A stretch of 64,000 bases of DNA from Bog-756 sp963837805 (GCA_963837805.1 CAWIOU010000003.1:1-64000); one strand, 5' to 3'; shown: positions 44,021 to 53,130, counted from the first letter of the stretch. Numbers and translations are program-made. Notes: generated from the sequence alone by a model not told the origin.

Positions 44021-44871
44021 CAGCCCCGACCGGTCACTCGGGGGGCGCCCCCCGGTTGGCCGACGGCACCGGGGCTGAACGGGGACCACGAACCGGTGTC
44101 GACGTGGTTGCCGGCGTCCACGTCGAGAAGGACACCGGTGATGGAGCCGGCCTCCTCGGAGAGGAGGAAGGTCACCGCCGCAGCGATGTCGTCGGCCTCG
44201 GTCAACCGTCCGAGGAGCAGGTGGCGACCGGCGGCCTCACCGTCGTCGGCTCCCCAGAGGTCCCTGGTGCCTTCGGTCTTGGTGAGGCCGGGACTGACCG
44301 CGTTGACCCGCACTCCGCTTCGCCCGAGGTCGTTGGCCAAGGTGCGGGTCAGGGCGTTGAGCGCCGATTTGGCTGCGGCATAGGCGGCCATCGACGGCGT
44401 CGTCTTCTTCGGCGACCCGCTGGAGATGTTGACGACGGCTCCGCCCTCGTCGGCCAGACCCCGGGCCATCGACTCCTGGATGAGCGACAATGCCGGCCAG
44501 GTGTTGAGGGCGACCGTCTTCATCAGCTCATCCCGGCTCATGGTCAGCGCCGATCCGATGAACGGAGCACCGCCGACCGCGTTGACCAGGAGGTCGATCC
44601 GGCCGAACCGCTCGATCGCCGTCCCCACCAGGAGGGCGGGCAGCTCGGCGTCGCCGGCCGCACCGGGGCAGGCCACGACGTCGAGGCCCTGGCTGCGGAG
44701 GGCCGACTCGGTGGCCCGCAACCGGGGTTCGGAGCGGGCATTGATGACCACCGAGGCGCCCTCGAGGGCCAGGCGGCGCGCCGAAGCGGTTCCGATGCCG
44801 GGATCCGTCGAGGCGCCGGTCACGATGGCGACCTTGCCCTCGAAACGCCGTCCAAACGTGCGCTCGTCCAC
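44020..44871 (-). CDS. SDR-family oxidoreductase
   Basis: A 283-residue classical SDR. TGASTDPGIG is the NAD(P) loop (with an inserted Asp-Pro), NAVGGAP replaces NNAG, Ser lies in NISSGS and Tyr/Lys in YAAAKSALNA. The GTG at 44871 follows GAGGAGA. It is translationally coupled to the carboxyltransferase gene, so the two act together, perhaps on a hydroxy- or ketoacyl-CoA. The tail after VDAGNHVDTGSW is Gly/Pro-rich and dispensable. Confidence 0.9.
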   Translation of the reverse strand: MDERTFGRRFEGKVAIVTGASTDPGIGTASARRLALEGASVVINARSEPRLRATESALRSQGLDVVACPGAAGDAELPALLVGTAIERFGRIDLLVNAVGGAPFIGSALTMSRDELMKTVALNTWPALSLIQESMARGLADEGGAVVNISSGSPKKTTPSMAAYAAAKSALNALTRTLANDLGRSGVRVNAVSPGLTKTEGTRDLWGADDGEAAGRHLLLGRLTEADDIAAAVTFLLSEEAGSITGVLLDVDAGNHVDTGSWSPFSPGAVGQPGGAPRVTGRG

Positions 44872-45008
44872 TGCTCTCCTCGGGAAGCTCCGGTGACCGT
44901 CCGGTCCGAGACGAAGCTAGGCGCGATCCTTGTACCGGGTGCGGTCCGGGCCAGGCCACCGCATCAGGTTGGCCGCCGGGGTCCCGCTCACCGACGCGGC
45001 CGAGGGGA

Positions 45009-45848
45009 CTACTGGACCACGGGGGCGGAGAGCGCGAAACGCGGGTGAGGGACCATGGCGGCCAGGCTCTCGGCTTCGGCCGCCGACATCGGTGGCGAGA
45101 AGAAGTAGCCCTGCGCCGTCTCCACCCCGATCTCGCACAGTATCTCCACCTGTTCGGCGGACTCGACCGCCTCGGCCACCGTGCAGATTCCGAGTGAGCG
45201 GCACAGCTTGACGATCGTCTCCACGGTGTTCCGGCCCTGACCGGTCTTGTCGGTGACCCCCTCGATGAGCGAGGCGTCGATCTTCATGGTGTTGACGACG
45301 CAGTTCCGGAGGTTCTCGAGCACGGACCAGTCCGAACCCACATCGTCCATCGTGAGCTGGATGCCGAGGCGGGTCATGACCTGAAGGTCGGCGGCGGCAT
45401 CGTCATCGGCCACCGACGACTCGGTGATCTCGACGGTGAGCCGGTCCGGATTGAGCCCCGACTGCTCGAGGGCGGAGGCGGCGGCCATGGCGGCGGTGCC
45501 CCGTTGGAGCTGGAAGACCGAACAGTTGACGGCCAGCTGCAGATCCGAAGGCCAGCGGGCCGCTTGGGCGCAGGCCTCGGACAGGACCCAGGCATTGAGA
45601 TCGTTCATGTGCCCGTGCTCCTCGGCCCAGGGGATGAGCACGTCGGGCGGGATGTCGGTGCCGTCGGAACGGTGCCACCGCAGGAGGGCCTCGAAGCCCA
45701 ACAGCCGGCCGGTGAAGAGATCGACCGCCGGTTGGAAGACGAGAGCCGGGGCCCCGTCCAGGTCCATGTTCGGAACCGGGGTCGCCGAGATCGTCCGCAC
45801 GGCGGACGCTTCCGGGTGCTCTGCCTTCCGACTCGATCTCCGGGACAT
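45009..45848 (-). CDS. EAL-domain protein (possible c-di-GMP phosphodiesterase)
   Basis: About 279 residues, a stand-alone EAL domain without GGDEF or sensor. EALLRW is intact, followed by AVNCSVFQLQ, VEITESSV and MKIDASLIEG. Loop 6, normally DDFGTGYSS, reads DDVGSDWSV, and the AEGVE-type motif is AEAVES. The metal ligands E, N, E, D, D, K and E appear present, but the loop-6 change may reduce catalysis. It could be a weak phosphodiesterase or a c-di-GMP receptor. ATG at 45848; a TTG at 45896 would add 16 residues. Divergent from the DUF2510 gene. Confidence 0.82.
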   Translation of the reverse strand: MSRRSSRKAEHPEASAVRTISATPVPNMDLDGAPALVFQPAVDLFTGRLLGFEALLRWHRSDGTDIPPDVLIPWAEEHGHMNDLNAWVLSEACAQAARWPSDLQLAVNCSVFQLQRGTAAMAAASALEQSGLNPDRLTVEITESSVADDDAAADLQVMTRLGIQLTMDDVGSDWSVLENLRNCVVNTMKIDASLIEGVTDKTGQGRNTVETIVKLCRSLGICTVAEAVESAEQVEILCEIGVETAQGYFFSPPMSAAEAESLAAMVPHPRFALSAPVVQ

Positions 45849-45980
45849 TTTCACATGTGTGCTATCGGCACCTGGGCTACCTACCTTGAGCGCCAAGCAA
45901 ACCGCCGGAAGCCCGGAATACAGGGCCAGAGGGGCCGAAAAGCCCTAAAGGTCGCTGAGGAAGGGGCCGAACCAGAACAT

Positions 45981-47267
45981 ATGGCACTGCGACCCTTTGC
46001 ACGGAACCCGAAGACCGACGAGGACGACGAGACCACCGAGGACCCAGCCAACGAAGTGGACCAGTTCTTCTCGGCGGAGCGAAGGCGACAGAAGGACGAG
46101 GCGGTCGAGGCGTCGGCCGAGCCGCCGGCTCCCACGGTGAAGGATCCGGGTGATCCGGGCTGGTACCCGGACGCCACCACCCCGGGGCTGATGCGCTACT
46201 GGGACGGCTTCCATCTGACCGGCCAGATCCTGCACGTCCACGCCCGCGCCGGTGATGCCCAAGGCCGTGAGGGGGACGAGGAGGTCGAGGCGGACAGCGA
46301 CGTGATCGACCGCGGGGCGCCGCTGACCGACGAGGCTCCGGACTCCGAGCCCGAGCTGGCTTCGTCGCTCGAATCCCTGCCCGTGCTCAGCAAGGAGGAC
46401 GGCGAGTTCTTCCCTCCGTCACTGACCTTGGTCACACCGGGAACCAACGATGCGCCGGTCGTCCCCGAGACGCCGCCGACCTCCGACCAGACCGTGGAGG
46501 CCGAGACCGACCAGGCCGTCGCCCCCGAGCCGGTGGAGGCGGAAGCCGAGGAGCCGGTGGAGGCGGAAGCCGAGCCCGAGGAGCAGGTCGAGGCGGAGAC
46601 CGAGCCCGACATCGAAGCCGAGGCTGCGCCGGTCGACGAAGTGAGCGTGGGTGTGGCCGGCACGCCCGAATCGGAGGACGACGACGCCGAGGAGGACGCC
46701 GACGACTCCCGGCCGCAGCCCAGCGTGTTCTTCGGCCGTCCGGTCGTCGCCGGAGCGGCGGGTGAAGCCGAGAAGTGGGCCAAGGAGGCAGAGAAGGCCG
46801 TCGCCCGTGCGAGCTCCATCGGGACCCCGGAAACCTGGCAGGAGGCGGCCAGACTGGCCGTCGTGGTGTCGGAGATGGCCCAGACTCTGCAGGCGGCAGC
46901 CCAGGCGACCCAGGTCGCGGGCCAGAAGGCCGATGCGGCGCGGGAGGCGGCCCAGCAGTCCCGGGCCGCGGCCCAGCGGTCCGCTGATGCCGGCCAGGCT
47001 GATCGGCAGGCCCAACGGGCGGCCGAGGAAGCCGATGATGCCGCCAAGCGGGCCCGGCAGGCCGCGGTCGAGGCGAAGCGGGCCGCTGACCGGGCATCAC
47101 AGGCACTCCCGTCGTTCGTCGAGACCGAGAAGGCGGCGGCCCAGGAGGCGGCCGATGCCCAGAAGGAGGCCCAGCGCCTGCAGGAGATCGTCGGGAAGGC
47201 CAGCAAGACGGATACGCCCTCGGCCTGGAGCGAAGCGCTCAAGCTGTCGACGGCGGCTGTCGCCTGA
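45981..47267 (+). CDS. DUF2510-domain protein with Ala-rich coiled coil
   Basis: A 428-residue acidic protein. The DUF2510 motif DPGWYPDATTPGLMRYWDGFHLT is at about 55-77. A Glu/Ala/Pro-rich repeat region follows (about 165-245, with PVEAEAEEPVEAEAE units). The C-terminal 180 residues are an alanine-rich helix (AEKWAKEAEKAVARAS ... QKADAAREAAQQSRAAAQ) with a strong coiled-coil pattern. There is no membrane segment. DUF2510 is a common actinobacterial motif often near the envelope; the exact role is unknown. Divergent from the EAL gene. Confidence 0.8.
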   Translation: MALRPFARNPKTDEDDETTEDPANEVDQFFSAERRRQKDEAVEASAEPPAPTVKDPGDPGWYPDATTPGLMRYWDGFHLTGQILHVHARAGDAQGREGDEEVEADSDVIDRGAPLTDEAPDSEPELASSLESLPVLSKEDGEFFPPSLTLVTPGTNDAPVVPETPPTSDQTVEAETDQAVAPEPVEAEAEEPVEAEAEPEEQVEAETEPDIEAEAAPVDEVSVGVAGTPESEDDDAEEDADDSRPQPSVFFGRPVVAGAAGEAEKWAKEAEKAVARASSIGTPETWQEAARLAVVVSEMAQTLQAAAQATQVAGQKADAAREAAQQSRAAAQRSADAGQADRQAQRAAEEADDAAKRARQAAVEAKRAADRASQALPSFVETEKAAAQEAADAQKEAQRLQEIVGKASKTDTPSAWSEALKLSTAAVA

Positions 47268-47389
47268 CCCCCGGGGGCCGGGGAAGCCTTTCGATCTGAG
47301 TCCGGCCGGGGACGGCCATCTCCGGTACCATCGCCGCGGCCAGGACCATGGCCGGCAGCGCTCGTCGGTCGAGCGACGGGGGATCGACG

Positions 47390-48049
47390 ATGGAAGACCG
47401 AATCACGCCGGTGCTCTACCTGGAGATGACCGACCGGCCCGCCCACCGCTACGCCGAGGAGCGGGTCCACCAGGTGCTGGGCCTCCCGGGTGTGCGGGTG
47501 GCCAGCTGGTGGGCCAATTGTGTCCCGTTCCGAACCGACCTCCCCCGGACCCTTGACGAGTTCTCCGTCCTCGGTGTCTACGAGGCCGACCGGTCATTTG
47601 CTCCCCCGAGCGGTGCCACCGTGCCTGGTGACATCGCCGGGCTCTGCTTCGATCACTGCCCGCGTCCCGGCCAGGGGACGGTGTCGGATCGCCCGACCCT
47701 GGGACTCGAGGTGGTGCTGATCAGCCCCCGGTCCGACGAGGAGGCCCAGGCGTTGCGGGACTGGGCCGACTTCGTCCACATCCGCGACATCGCCGCCGCC
47801 TCCCCCGACCACTTCACCATGATCACGCCCTACGAGAACCGGGCGCCGGGACCGCCCCGCTACATGCACCTCTACGAGCTGGACACCGACGATCCCGAAC
47901 CGGCCTTCCAGGGGATGACCCCCGCCACCGTGGCCCGGGTCGGCGCCTACGGCACTCACCCGGTGCGGGAGTGGCGGGGCCACGAGGCCCTGGTGATCGA
48001 CTACGTCAACACGTTCCGGCGCCTCGGAATGAAGGCTCGACCGGCCTGA
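47390..48049 (+). CDS. Hypothetical protein (EthD/dimeric barrel-like)
   Basis: A 219-residue cytoplasmic protein with two similar halves, each starting with a strand-rich YLEMTD or MHLYELDTDD segment and ending in a helix, as in tandem dimeric alpha-beta-barrel (EthD-like) proteins. The match is weak and no active site is visible. GGGGGA precedes the ATG at 47390. It follows the DUF2510 gene by about 120 bases and converges with the SnoaL-like gene. Confidence 0.6.
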   Translation: MEDRITPVLYLEMTDRPAHRYAEERVHQVLGLPGVRVASWWANCVPFRTDLPRTLDEFSVLGVYEADRSFAPPSGATVPGDIAGLCFDHCPRPGQGTVSDRPTLGLEVVLISPRSDEEAQALRDWADFVHIRDIAAASPDHFTMITPYENRAPGPPRYMHLYELDTDDPEPAFQGMTPATVARVGAYGTHPVREWRGHEALVIDYVNTFRRLGMKARPA

Positions 48050-48073
48050 CCGCTCCCGACCGGGCCCGGCGGT

Positions 48074-48487
48074 TCAGCGGATGAGGCCGAGGCCCTCCTG
48101 GCAGTGGGGCCCGCCCCAGTGCTCGGTGATGAGGCCGTCCCGGAGGCGCAGGATGGCCGTGCCGTTGATGGTGACCGGATTACCCGACGGCGGGACGTCG
48201 TAGAACGGCGCGCCGGTATGGGTGCCGCGGACCGTCCAGTTGGACACCACCAGATCATCGGATTCGATCAACAGGTCGACGGTGAAGGTCATGTCCGGAA
48301 ACGCGGCCCGGGCCTGCTCCCACCACTTCGCCTCCTCGCCCCGGATGTCCTCCCCGTCCCGGTCCGGCGCCACCCGCGACGTCACGTGGCTCCGGAAGTC
48401 CGGTGCCCAGAACTCGTAGACGGCGTCGGTGTCCCCCGACTCCATGGCCGCGCTGTACTTGGCCAGGACCCTCAGATTCTCCGACAC
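48074..48487 (-). CDS. SnoaL/NTF2-like protein
   Basis: A 137-residue alpha+beta barrel protein. MESGDTDAVYEFWAPDFRSHV and FPDMTFTVDLLIESDD are typical of SnoaL-like cyclases and ketosteroid isomerase relatives, ending RDGLITEHWGGPHC. Asp/His residues could line a small pocket. The gene lies alone on the minus strand between two plus-strand genes. Substrate unknown. Confidence 0.82.
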   Translation of the reverse strand: MSENLRVLAKYSAAMESGDTDAVYEFWAPDFRSHVTSRVAPDRDGEDIRGEEAKWWEQARAAFPDMTFTVDLLIESDDLVVSNWTVRGTHTGAPFYDVPPSGNPVTINGTAILRLRDGLITEHWGGPHCQEGLGLIR

Positions 48488-48593
48488 GACGACCTCCCCG
48501 CTTCGACGGACGGATCCACCCTATCCAGGCGTTCCCCGGCCGGTCGACCGGCGGCCGTTGTGTGCCCTCCGCGATTGGGCAAGAGTTGGGGCC

Positions 48594-49589
48594 ATGCCCA
48601 TCCTCGAGCCGAAGCACGATCACGCGCATCCGGTCGAAACCGATGTCGCCTGGAGTGAGTCCTACTACTTCAACGCCTACGACCCGGGCACCGACAGCGG
48701 CTTCTTCACCCGGATCGGCATCCGGCCGAACGAAGGCACCATGGATGTCAACCTCTCGGTGTGGTTGCCCGACGGTCGGCTGGCCGAGTATCGCCACGTG
48801 GTCGACCAGCACGAGATGGTCGATTCGCCGCTGGTGGTGGGCGGAGTCCGCTACGAAATGCTCGAGGCCATGCAGCGCTGGCGCATCACGGCAGATGTCG
48901 ACGCCGTCGCCCGAGCCGGCGGAACCGATGGACCCGGCCCCCTCGTCCACCTGGTGGTGGACGCGACCTTCGATGCCCTCTCGCCGGCCGTGGGGACCGA
49001 CGGGCAGCAGACGGACGGGGCCCGGACGGCCGAGGCGGCGGCGGCCACGGGCACGACCGGGAAGGGCCACCTCGAGCAGGCCGGACGCTGGGCCGGGTCG
49101 GTGACCGTCGACGGGGTCGCGCATCCCTGGGCCGGCGCCCTCGGCAACCGCGACCGATCATGGGGCCCGCGGCGGTGGGGCGGACCGACCATGTGGCGCT
49201 GGTTCAGCATCAACATCGGGGAGTCCCTCCACTTCGGTGGCATCCGCCTGGGCACCGCCGCCGGTGACCTGCAACGCGGGTGGGTGTCCGAGGACGGACG
49301 GGTGACGAGCATCAGGGAGTGGAGGCTGCGCACCGAGCTGGCCGACGACGGGCTGACCCAGCAGAGGGTGCACGCCGTGGTGGTGGACAAGAAGGACCGG
49401 CACTACGAGCTGACCGGCGACGTGCTGCGGGTGGCCGACATCGGCAAGGCGGGGGGCACGGTGGTCAACGAGGGCTTGACCCGGTGGACCTACCGCACCG
49501 ACGACGGCGCGGCCCGGTCCGGGTTCGGCATCGCCGAGTATCTCCACCAGGTGGATGACCGCGGGCGACCGGCCGTCCCGGTCGATTAG
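48594..49589 (+). CDS. DUF7065-like (AttH/lipocalin-type) hypothetical protein
   Basis: A 331-residue soluble protein with a double beta-barrel pattern: DAWSESYYFNAY-like strands early, then QAGRWAGSVTVDGVAHPWAG and ALGNRDRSWGPRRWG in the middle. The NRDRSWGPR segment recalls AttH/CrtC-like hydratases and lipocalin-like proteins. In mycobacteria such genes precede APH-like phosphotransferases, as here (six bases apart). Function unproven. ATG at 48594 is used. Confidence 0.7.
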   Translation: MPILEPKHDHAHPVETDVAWSESYYFNAYDPGTDSGFFTRIGIRPNEGTMDVNLSVWLPDGRLAEYRHVVDQHEMVDSPLVVGGVRYEMLEAMQRWRITADVDAVARAGGTDGPGPLVHLVVDATFDALSPAVGTDGQQTDGARTAEAAAATGTTGKGHLEQAGRWAGSVTVDGVAHPWAGALGNRDRSWGPRRWGGPTMWRWFSINIGESLHFGGIRLGTAAGDLQRGWVSEDGRVTSIREWRLRTELADDGLTQQRVHAVVVDKKDRHYELTGDVLRVADIGKAGGTVVNEGLTRWTYRTDDGAARSGFGIAEYLHQVDDRGRPAVPVD

Positions 49590-49595
49590 CCGCCG

Positions 49596-50966
49596 GTGAG
49601 CCCGGACGCGGTCGACCTGGCCGAGGAGCTCGGGGCCGCGCTCGGCGGTCGGGTGACCGGGGTGCGACGGCTGTCGGGCGGGGCATCCCGGGTCACCAGT
49701 GCATTCGACCTCCAGCCGGCCTCCGGGGAGGTCCGCCGCCTGGTCCTCCAGCAGGTGCGAGGGGTCGAGTTGACGCGGCCTCCGGGGGTGGAGATGGAAG
49801 CGGGCTTGCTGCGGGCAGCCCACGCGGCCGGGGTGCCGGTGCCGGAGGTGGTGGCCGCCGGTCGCCCCGACGGCCTCGATCCCGGCTGGCTGGTGGTCGA
49901 GCGGCTCGAGGGCGAGGCCATCCCCCGACGGATCCTGCGCAACGACGAGCTCGCCACGGCCCGCACCGGTCTCACCGGGCAGACGGCCGCCGCCCTGGCC
50001 ACCATCCACTCGATCGATCCCGGATCCGTTGCCGGGCTGCCCGATGCCGATCCACTGCGGGATCCACGCCCTTTCCTCGACGCGCTGCACGAGCAGCGCC
50101 CCGTCCTCGAACTCGGGGCCCGGTGGTTGGCGCTCGACGGACCCACCGTTGGGGACCCGACCGTCGTCCACGGTGACTTCCGGATGGGGAACTTCCTGGT
50201 CGATGAGCATGGCCTGCGGGGCGTGCTCGACTGGGAGCTGGCCCACCGCGGCAATCCGGTCGAGGACATCGGCTGGCTGTGTGCGAGGGCCTGGCGGTTC
50301 GGCGGACCGGGTCGGGTCGGCGGGTTCGGTGAGCTCGACGCCTTTCTGGCCGCCTACCATGCGGCCGGCGGGCGGCCCGTGGACACCGACGAGGTGCGGT
50401 GGTGGGAGGTGTACGCCTCGGTCAAGTGGGCGGTGATCTGCATGCTGCAGGCCGGGACCCATCTGCGGGGGTCGACCCGCTCGGTGGAACTGGCCGCCAT
50501 CGGCCGGCGGGTCTGCGAGTGCGAGTGGGACATCCTGGGCCTGCTCGGGGTGGACACCGCCTCGGTGGCGGAGGACGAAACCGGAACCGGAGCGGCGCCG
50601 GCGAGCCCCCTGTTCGGCTCCCCGTCGGCGGCCGAACTGCTCGAGGCGGTGAAGGAGTACATCGAGACCAAGGTGATGGCGTCCACCGACGGACCGGCCC
50701 GCTTCGAGGCCCGGGTGGCCCGCAACGTGCTGGCCATGGTCGGCCGCGAATTGGGTCTCGGACCGGCGGCCGTGGCCGCCCACGGCGACCGCCTGGGCGC
50801 GCTCGGGATCAGCGACGACGCCGCACTGGTGACGGCCATCCGCGCCGGCTCCTACGACCAGGACCTCGCCGAGGTGGGATCCTTCCTCGCCGGCGGCGTC
50901 CGCGACCAGCTGCGGGTGGCCAATCCCTCGTATCTCCTGGACCCCCCGGAACCCGGCGTGGTCTGA
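49596..50966 (+). CDS. APH-family phosphotransferase with C-terminal DUF6285-like region
   Basis: A 456-residue protein. The N-terminal 330 residues are an aminoglycoside-phosphotransferase/choline-kinase fold: LSGGASRVTSAFDL, catalytic loop VVHGDFRMGNFLVD and metal site GVLDWELAHRGNPVEDIGW. The C-terminal 110 residues are a helical DUF6285-like domain. Many such fusions in actinobacteria are acyl-CoA-linked kinases rather than antibiotic resistance factors. It follows the DUF7065-like gene and is followed by a CMD-family gene. Confidence 0.82.
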   Translation: MSPDAVDLAEELGAALGGRVTGVRRLSGGASRVTSAFDLQPASGEVRRLVLQQVRGVELTRPPGVEMEAGLLRAAHAAGVPVPEVVAAGRPDGLDPGWLVVERLEGEAIPRRILRNDELATARTGLTGQTAAALATIHSIDPGSVAGLPDADPLRDPRPFLDALHEQRPVLELGARWLALDGPTVGDPTVVHGDFRMGNFLVDEHGLRGVLDWELAHRGNPVEDIGWLCARAWRFGGPGRVGGFGELDAFLAAYHAAGGRPVDTDEVRWWEVYASVKWAVICMLQAGTHLRGSTRSVELAAIGRRVCECEWDILGLLGVDTASVAEDETGTGAAPASPLFGSPSAAELLEAVKEYIETKVMASTDGPARFEARVARNVLAMVGRELGLGPAAVAAHGDRLGALGISDDAALVTAIRAGSYDQDLAEVGSFLAGGVRDQLRVANPSYLLDPPEPGVV

Positions 50967-51096
50967 AGTCGACCGGCCACCCCGGCCGACCCGGTCAGGG
51001 CAGGTCTACTGTGAGGCGAGGATCGGCGATGGGAGACGATGCGATGCAGCCCGGTGGGACCGATCAGTCCGTCTCTGCGATGGGCGGTGCCCACTA

Positions 51097-51675
51097 GTGC
51101 CACGGCTCTCCGAGGTGAGGCGAGCGGACGCCACCTCGCCGGTGGTGCTGGCCGCCTACGACTTCATCTTCGGCGATCGCTGCCCGGTCGAGGTGCCGGG
51201 GACAGCCGATGGTACGAGGGGCGACTGGTGGACGACCTACACGCTGGTACCCGACGTCCTCGACCACGCCGTCCAGGGTTTCCTGCTCTACCGCAGCGCC
51301 CGCCGGGCCCTCGACCCGCAGGTTCGGGAGCTGGCCCAGCTGCGGGTCGGGGTCCGGGCCGGGAGCGCCTTCGTCGAACGCCAGCACCGACGGGCCGCCC
51401 TCGACGCGGGACTGTCCGAGGAGGTGGTCGATGCCGTACGCGAAGGCCGGGTCGCCGCCCCCGGACTCACGCCGGCCATGTCGGCCGCGCTGGCCTACGT
51501 CGACGCTCTGGTCATCGGACTCGGGGTCGTCCCATCGAAGGTGGACGGGGACCTCACCGGGCAGTTCGGCGACGAAGAGATCCTCGAGCTCACCTATATC
51601 GCCACCCTCTACCTGGCCCATGCGGTGGCGGCCAAGGCCCTCCGGCTGGAGGACGACAACACTGCCCTCGGCTGA
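51097..51675 (+). CDS. Carboxymuconolactone decarboxylase-family protein
   Basis: A 192-residue all-helical protein. VRELAQLRVGVRAGSAFVERQHRRAALDAGLS matches the CMD/AhpD core, where Glu and His (ERQH) are conserved but the CxxC of true AhpD is absent, so peroxidase activity is unlikely. It starts with GTG at 51097 without a strong ribosome site. It is probably co-transcribed with the APH-like gene 130 bases upstream. Reaction unknown. Confidence 0.8.
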   Translation: MPRLSEVRRADATSPVVLAAYDFIFGDRCPVEVPGTADGTRGDWWTTYTLVPDVLDHAVQGFLLYRSARRALDPQVRELAQLRVGVRAGSAFVERQHRRAALDAGLSEEVVDAVREGRVAAPGLTPAMSAALAYVDALVIGLGVVPSKVDGDLTGQFGDEEILELTYIATLYLAHAVAAKALRLEDDNTALG

Positions 51676-51765
51676 TCCCCCGGCCGCCGCCGAGCGTGAC
51701 GCCGGGCCGAGTAGCTTCGATCCGGAGCCCGGGGGCATGCCGGCGACTGATGAAGAAGGACAGAT

Positions 51766-52482
51766 GTGCCTGAGGGACTGAAGCCGGGGGAGGTGGCGGG
51801 TGAGATCACCAGGCACCGGAAGCACGCCGCCGATCACGATGCCGAACCGGCGGACGAAGGTGGTCGCCAGCACGATCGGGTCCTCTCGGTGGTCGAAGCC
51901 ATACTCCTGGCCATCGTGGCCCTGCTGGCCGCCTATACCGGCTATGCGTCGGCGAAGTGGAGCACCGAGTCGTCGGTGCGGCTGGCCGGCGCATCGGCTG
52001 CCCGGACCGAGGCGAACCGGGCGGCCCTCGATGCCCAGGACACCAAGAACTTCGACTCGACGACCTTCAACGCCTGGTTCAGTGCCTATGTGGCGGGCAA
52101 CCCCACGGCCGAATCGGTCGCTGAGCGACGGTTCCGTCCCGCCTTCAAGGTGGCCTTCGACGCCTGGATGGCCACCCAGCCGTTCGCCAACCCGTCGGCC
52201 CCTCCCGGTCCGACCTACATGCCCCAGTACCGTCAGCCGGAGCTGGCCCAGGCGGCGGCGCTCGACGCGAAGGCGAGTGCGCAGTACGCGCTCGGGGTTC
52301 AGGCCGGCGCCAACTCCGACAACTACGTGCGGGACACCATCTACCTGGCCACGATCTTGTTCCTCATCGGGATCAGTGGCCACTTCCGGTTCTTCCGGAT
52401 CCGACTGGGTCTGGTCATCCTGGGCGGCCTGATGCTGGTCGTCGCCGTGGTCCAGATCGTGACGTCGCCGCCCATCCCGTGA
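51766..52482 (+). CDS. Hypothetical membrane protein
   Basis: A 238-residue protein. A charged N-terminus (1-35) precedes a membrane helix at about 40-62 (VVEAILLAIVALLAAYTGYAS), an external helical region with Ala-rich repeats (65-185), and two close helices at the C-terminus (about 187-232). AAGGAC lies four bases before the GTG at 51766. No family is recognised with confidence; it resembles DUF4337-type membrane proteins in layout. Confidence 0.65.
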   Translation: MPEGLKPGEVAGEITRHRKHAADHDAEPADEGGRQHDRVLSVVEAILLAIVALLAAYTGYASAKWSTESSVRLAGASAARTEANRAALDAQDTKNFDSTTFNAWFSAYVAGNPTAESVAERRFRPAFKVAFDAWMATQPFANPSAPPGPTYMPQYRQPELAQAAALDAKASAQYALGVQAGANSDNYVRDTIYLATILFLIGISGHFRFFRIRLGLVILGGLMLVVAVVQIVTSPPIP

Positions 52483-52568
52483 TCACCGAGGGCACCACGG
52501 CCCTCGTACCTCCTTACCTGATCATCGACAGTGCGTCGGCCCGCGCCCTCATCGGCGGGAGAAGTCTA

Positions 52569-52598
52569 TTGACTATACGTATACACTGAGAGTATTCT
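52569..52598 (+). promoter_or_regulatory. padR promoter with internal palindrome
   Basis: TTGACT (52569-52574) and TATTCT (52593-52598) are separated by 18 bases, and ATG follows seven bases later. The perfect palindrome TATACGTATA (52574-52583) lies inside the spacer, an ideal site for a PadR dimer repressing its own operon. Confidence 0.7.
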
Positions 52599-52605
52599 CC
52601 GAGGT

Positions 52606-53130
52606 ATGAGTGTACCCATGGCCCTTCTCGGGCTCCTCGATCGCGAACCGAGCCACGGCTACGACCTGAAGCGGGAGTACGACACCTACTTCGGTCGGGG
52701 CCGGCCGCTGCCGTTCGGCCAGGTGTACGCCACCCTCGCCCGCCTGGCCCGGGATGGGAGGGCGATGGTGGGCGAGGCCGAACCCGGGGCCGGCCCTGAT
52801 CGCAAGCGCTACACCATCACCGAGACCGGTCGGAGCGAGGTCGAGACGTGGCTGGCCGAGCCGATCCCGGCCGAGCCCCACCTCCAGACCGATCTGTTCG
52901 TGAAGGTCGTGCTCTCCCTCATGCTCGATCGTCCGGCGGAGGAGTACTTGGACATCCAGCGCGCCGCCCACCTGGCCCGGATGCGCGAGCTCACCGAGCT
53001 CAAGCTGGCGGGCGGGATCGTCGACGCCCTCCTCGCCGACCACGGGCTCTTCCACTTGGAAGCCGATCTGCGTTGGATCGACCTCACCGCCGCCCGGCTC
53101 GCCGTGCTGGCCGAGGAGGTGACGGCGTGA
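52606..53130 (+). CDS. PadR-family transcription regulator
   Basis: A 174-residue PadR protein. The winged helix (1-80) has MALLGLLDREPSHGYDLKREYDTYF and GQVYATLARLARDG, followed by a C-terminal helical dimerisation region (about 95-165). It is the first gene of a PadR-ATPase-permease operon: its stop overlaps the next GTG (GTGA). Such regulators control multidrug or lipid exporters in response to small molecules. The promoter contains a matching palindrome. Confidence 0.92.
   Translation: MSVPMALLGLLDREPSHGYDLKREYDTYFGRGRPLPFGQVYATLARLARDGRAMVGEAEPGAGPDRKRYTITETGRSEVETWLAEPIPAEPHLQTDLFVKVVLSLMLDRPAEEYLDIQRAAHLARMRELTELKLAGGIVDALLADHGLFHLEADLRWIDLTAARLAVLAEEVTA

Noticed and set aside
45849..45980. 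Possible c-di-GMP (GEMM-I) riboswitch between the EAL and DUF2510 genes
   Set aside because: GCAAACC and CTAAAGG are present on the plus strand and GGTAGGTAGC on the minus strand, but they fall on different strands and the GGACGCAAAGC core is absent. A covariance search would decide.
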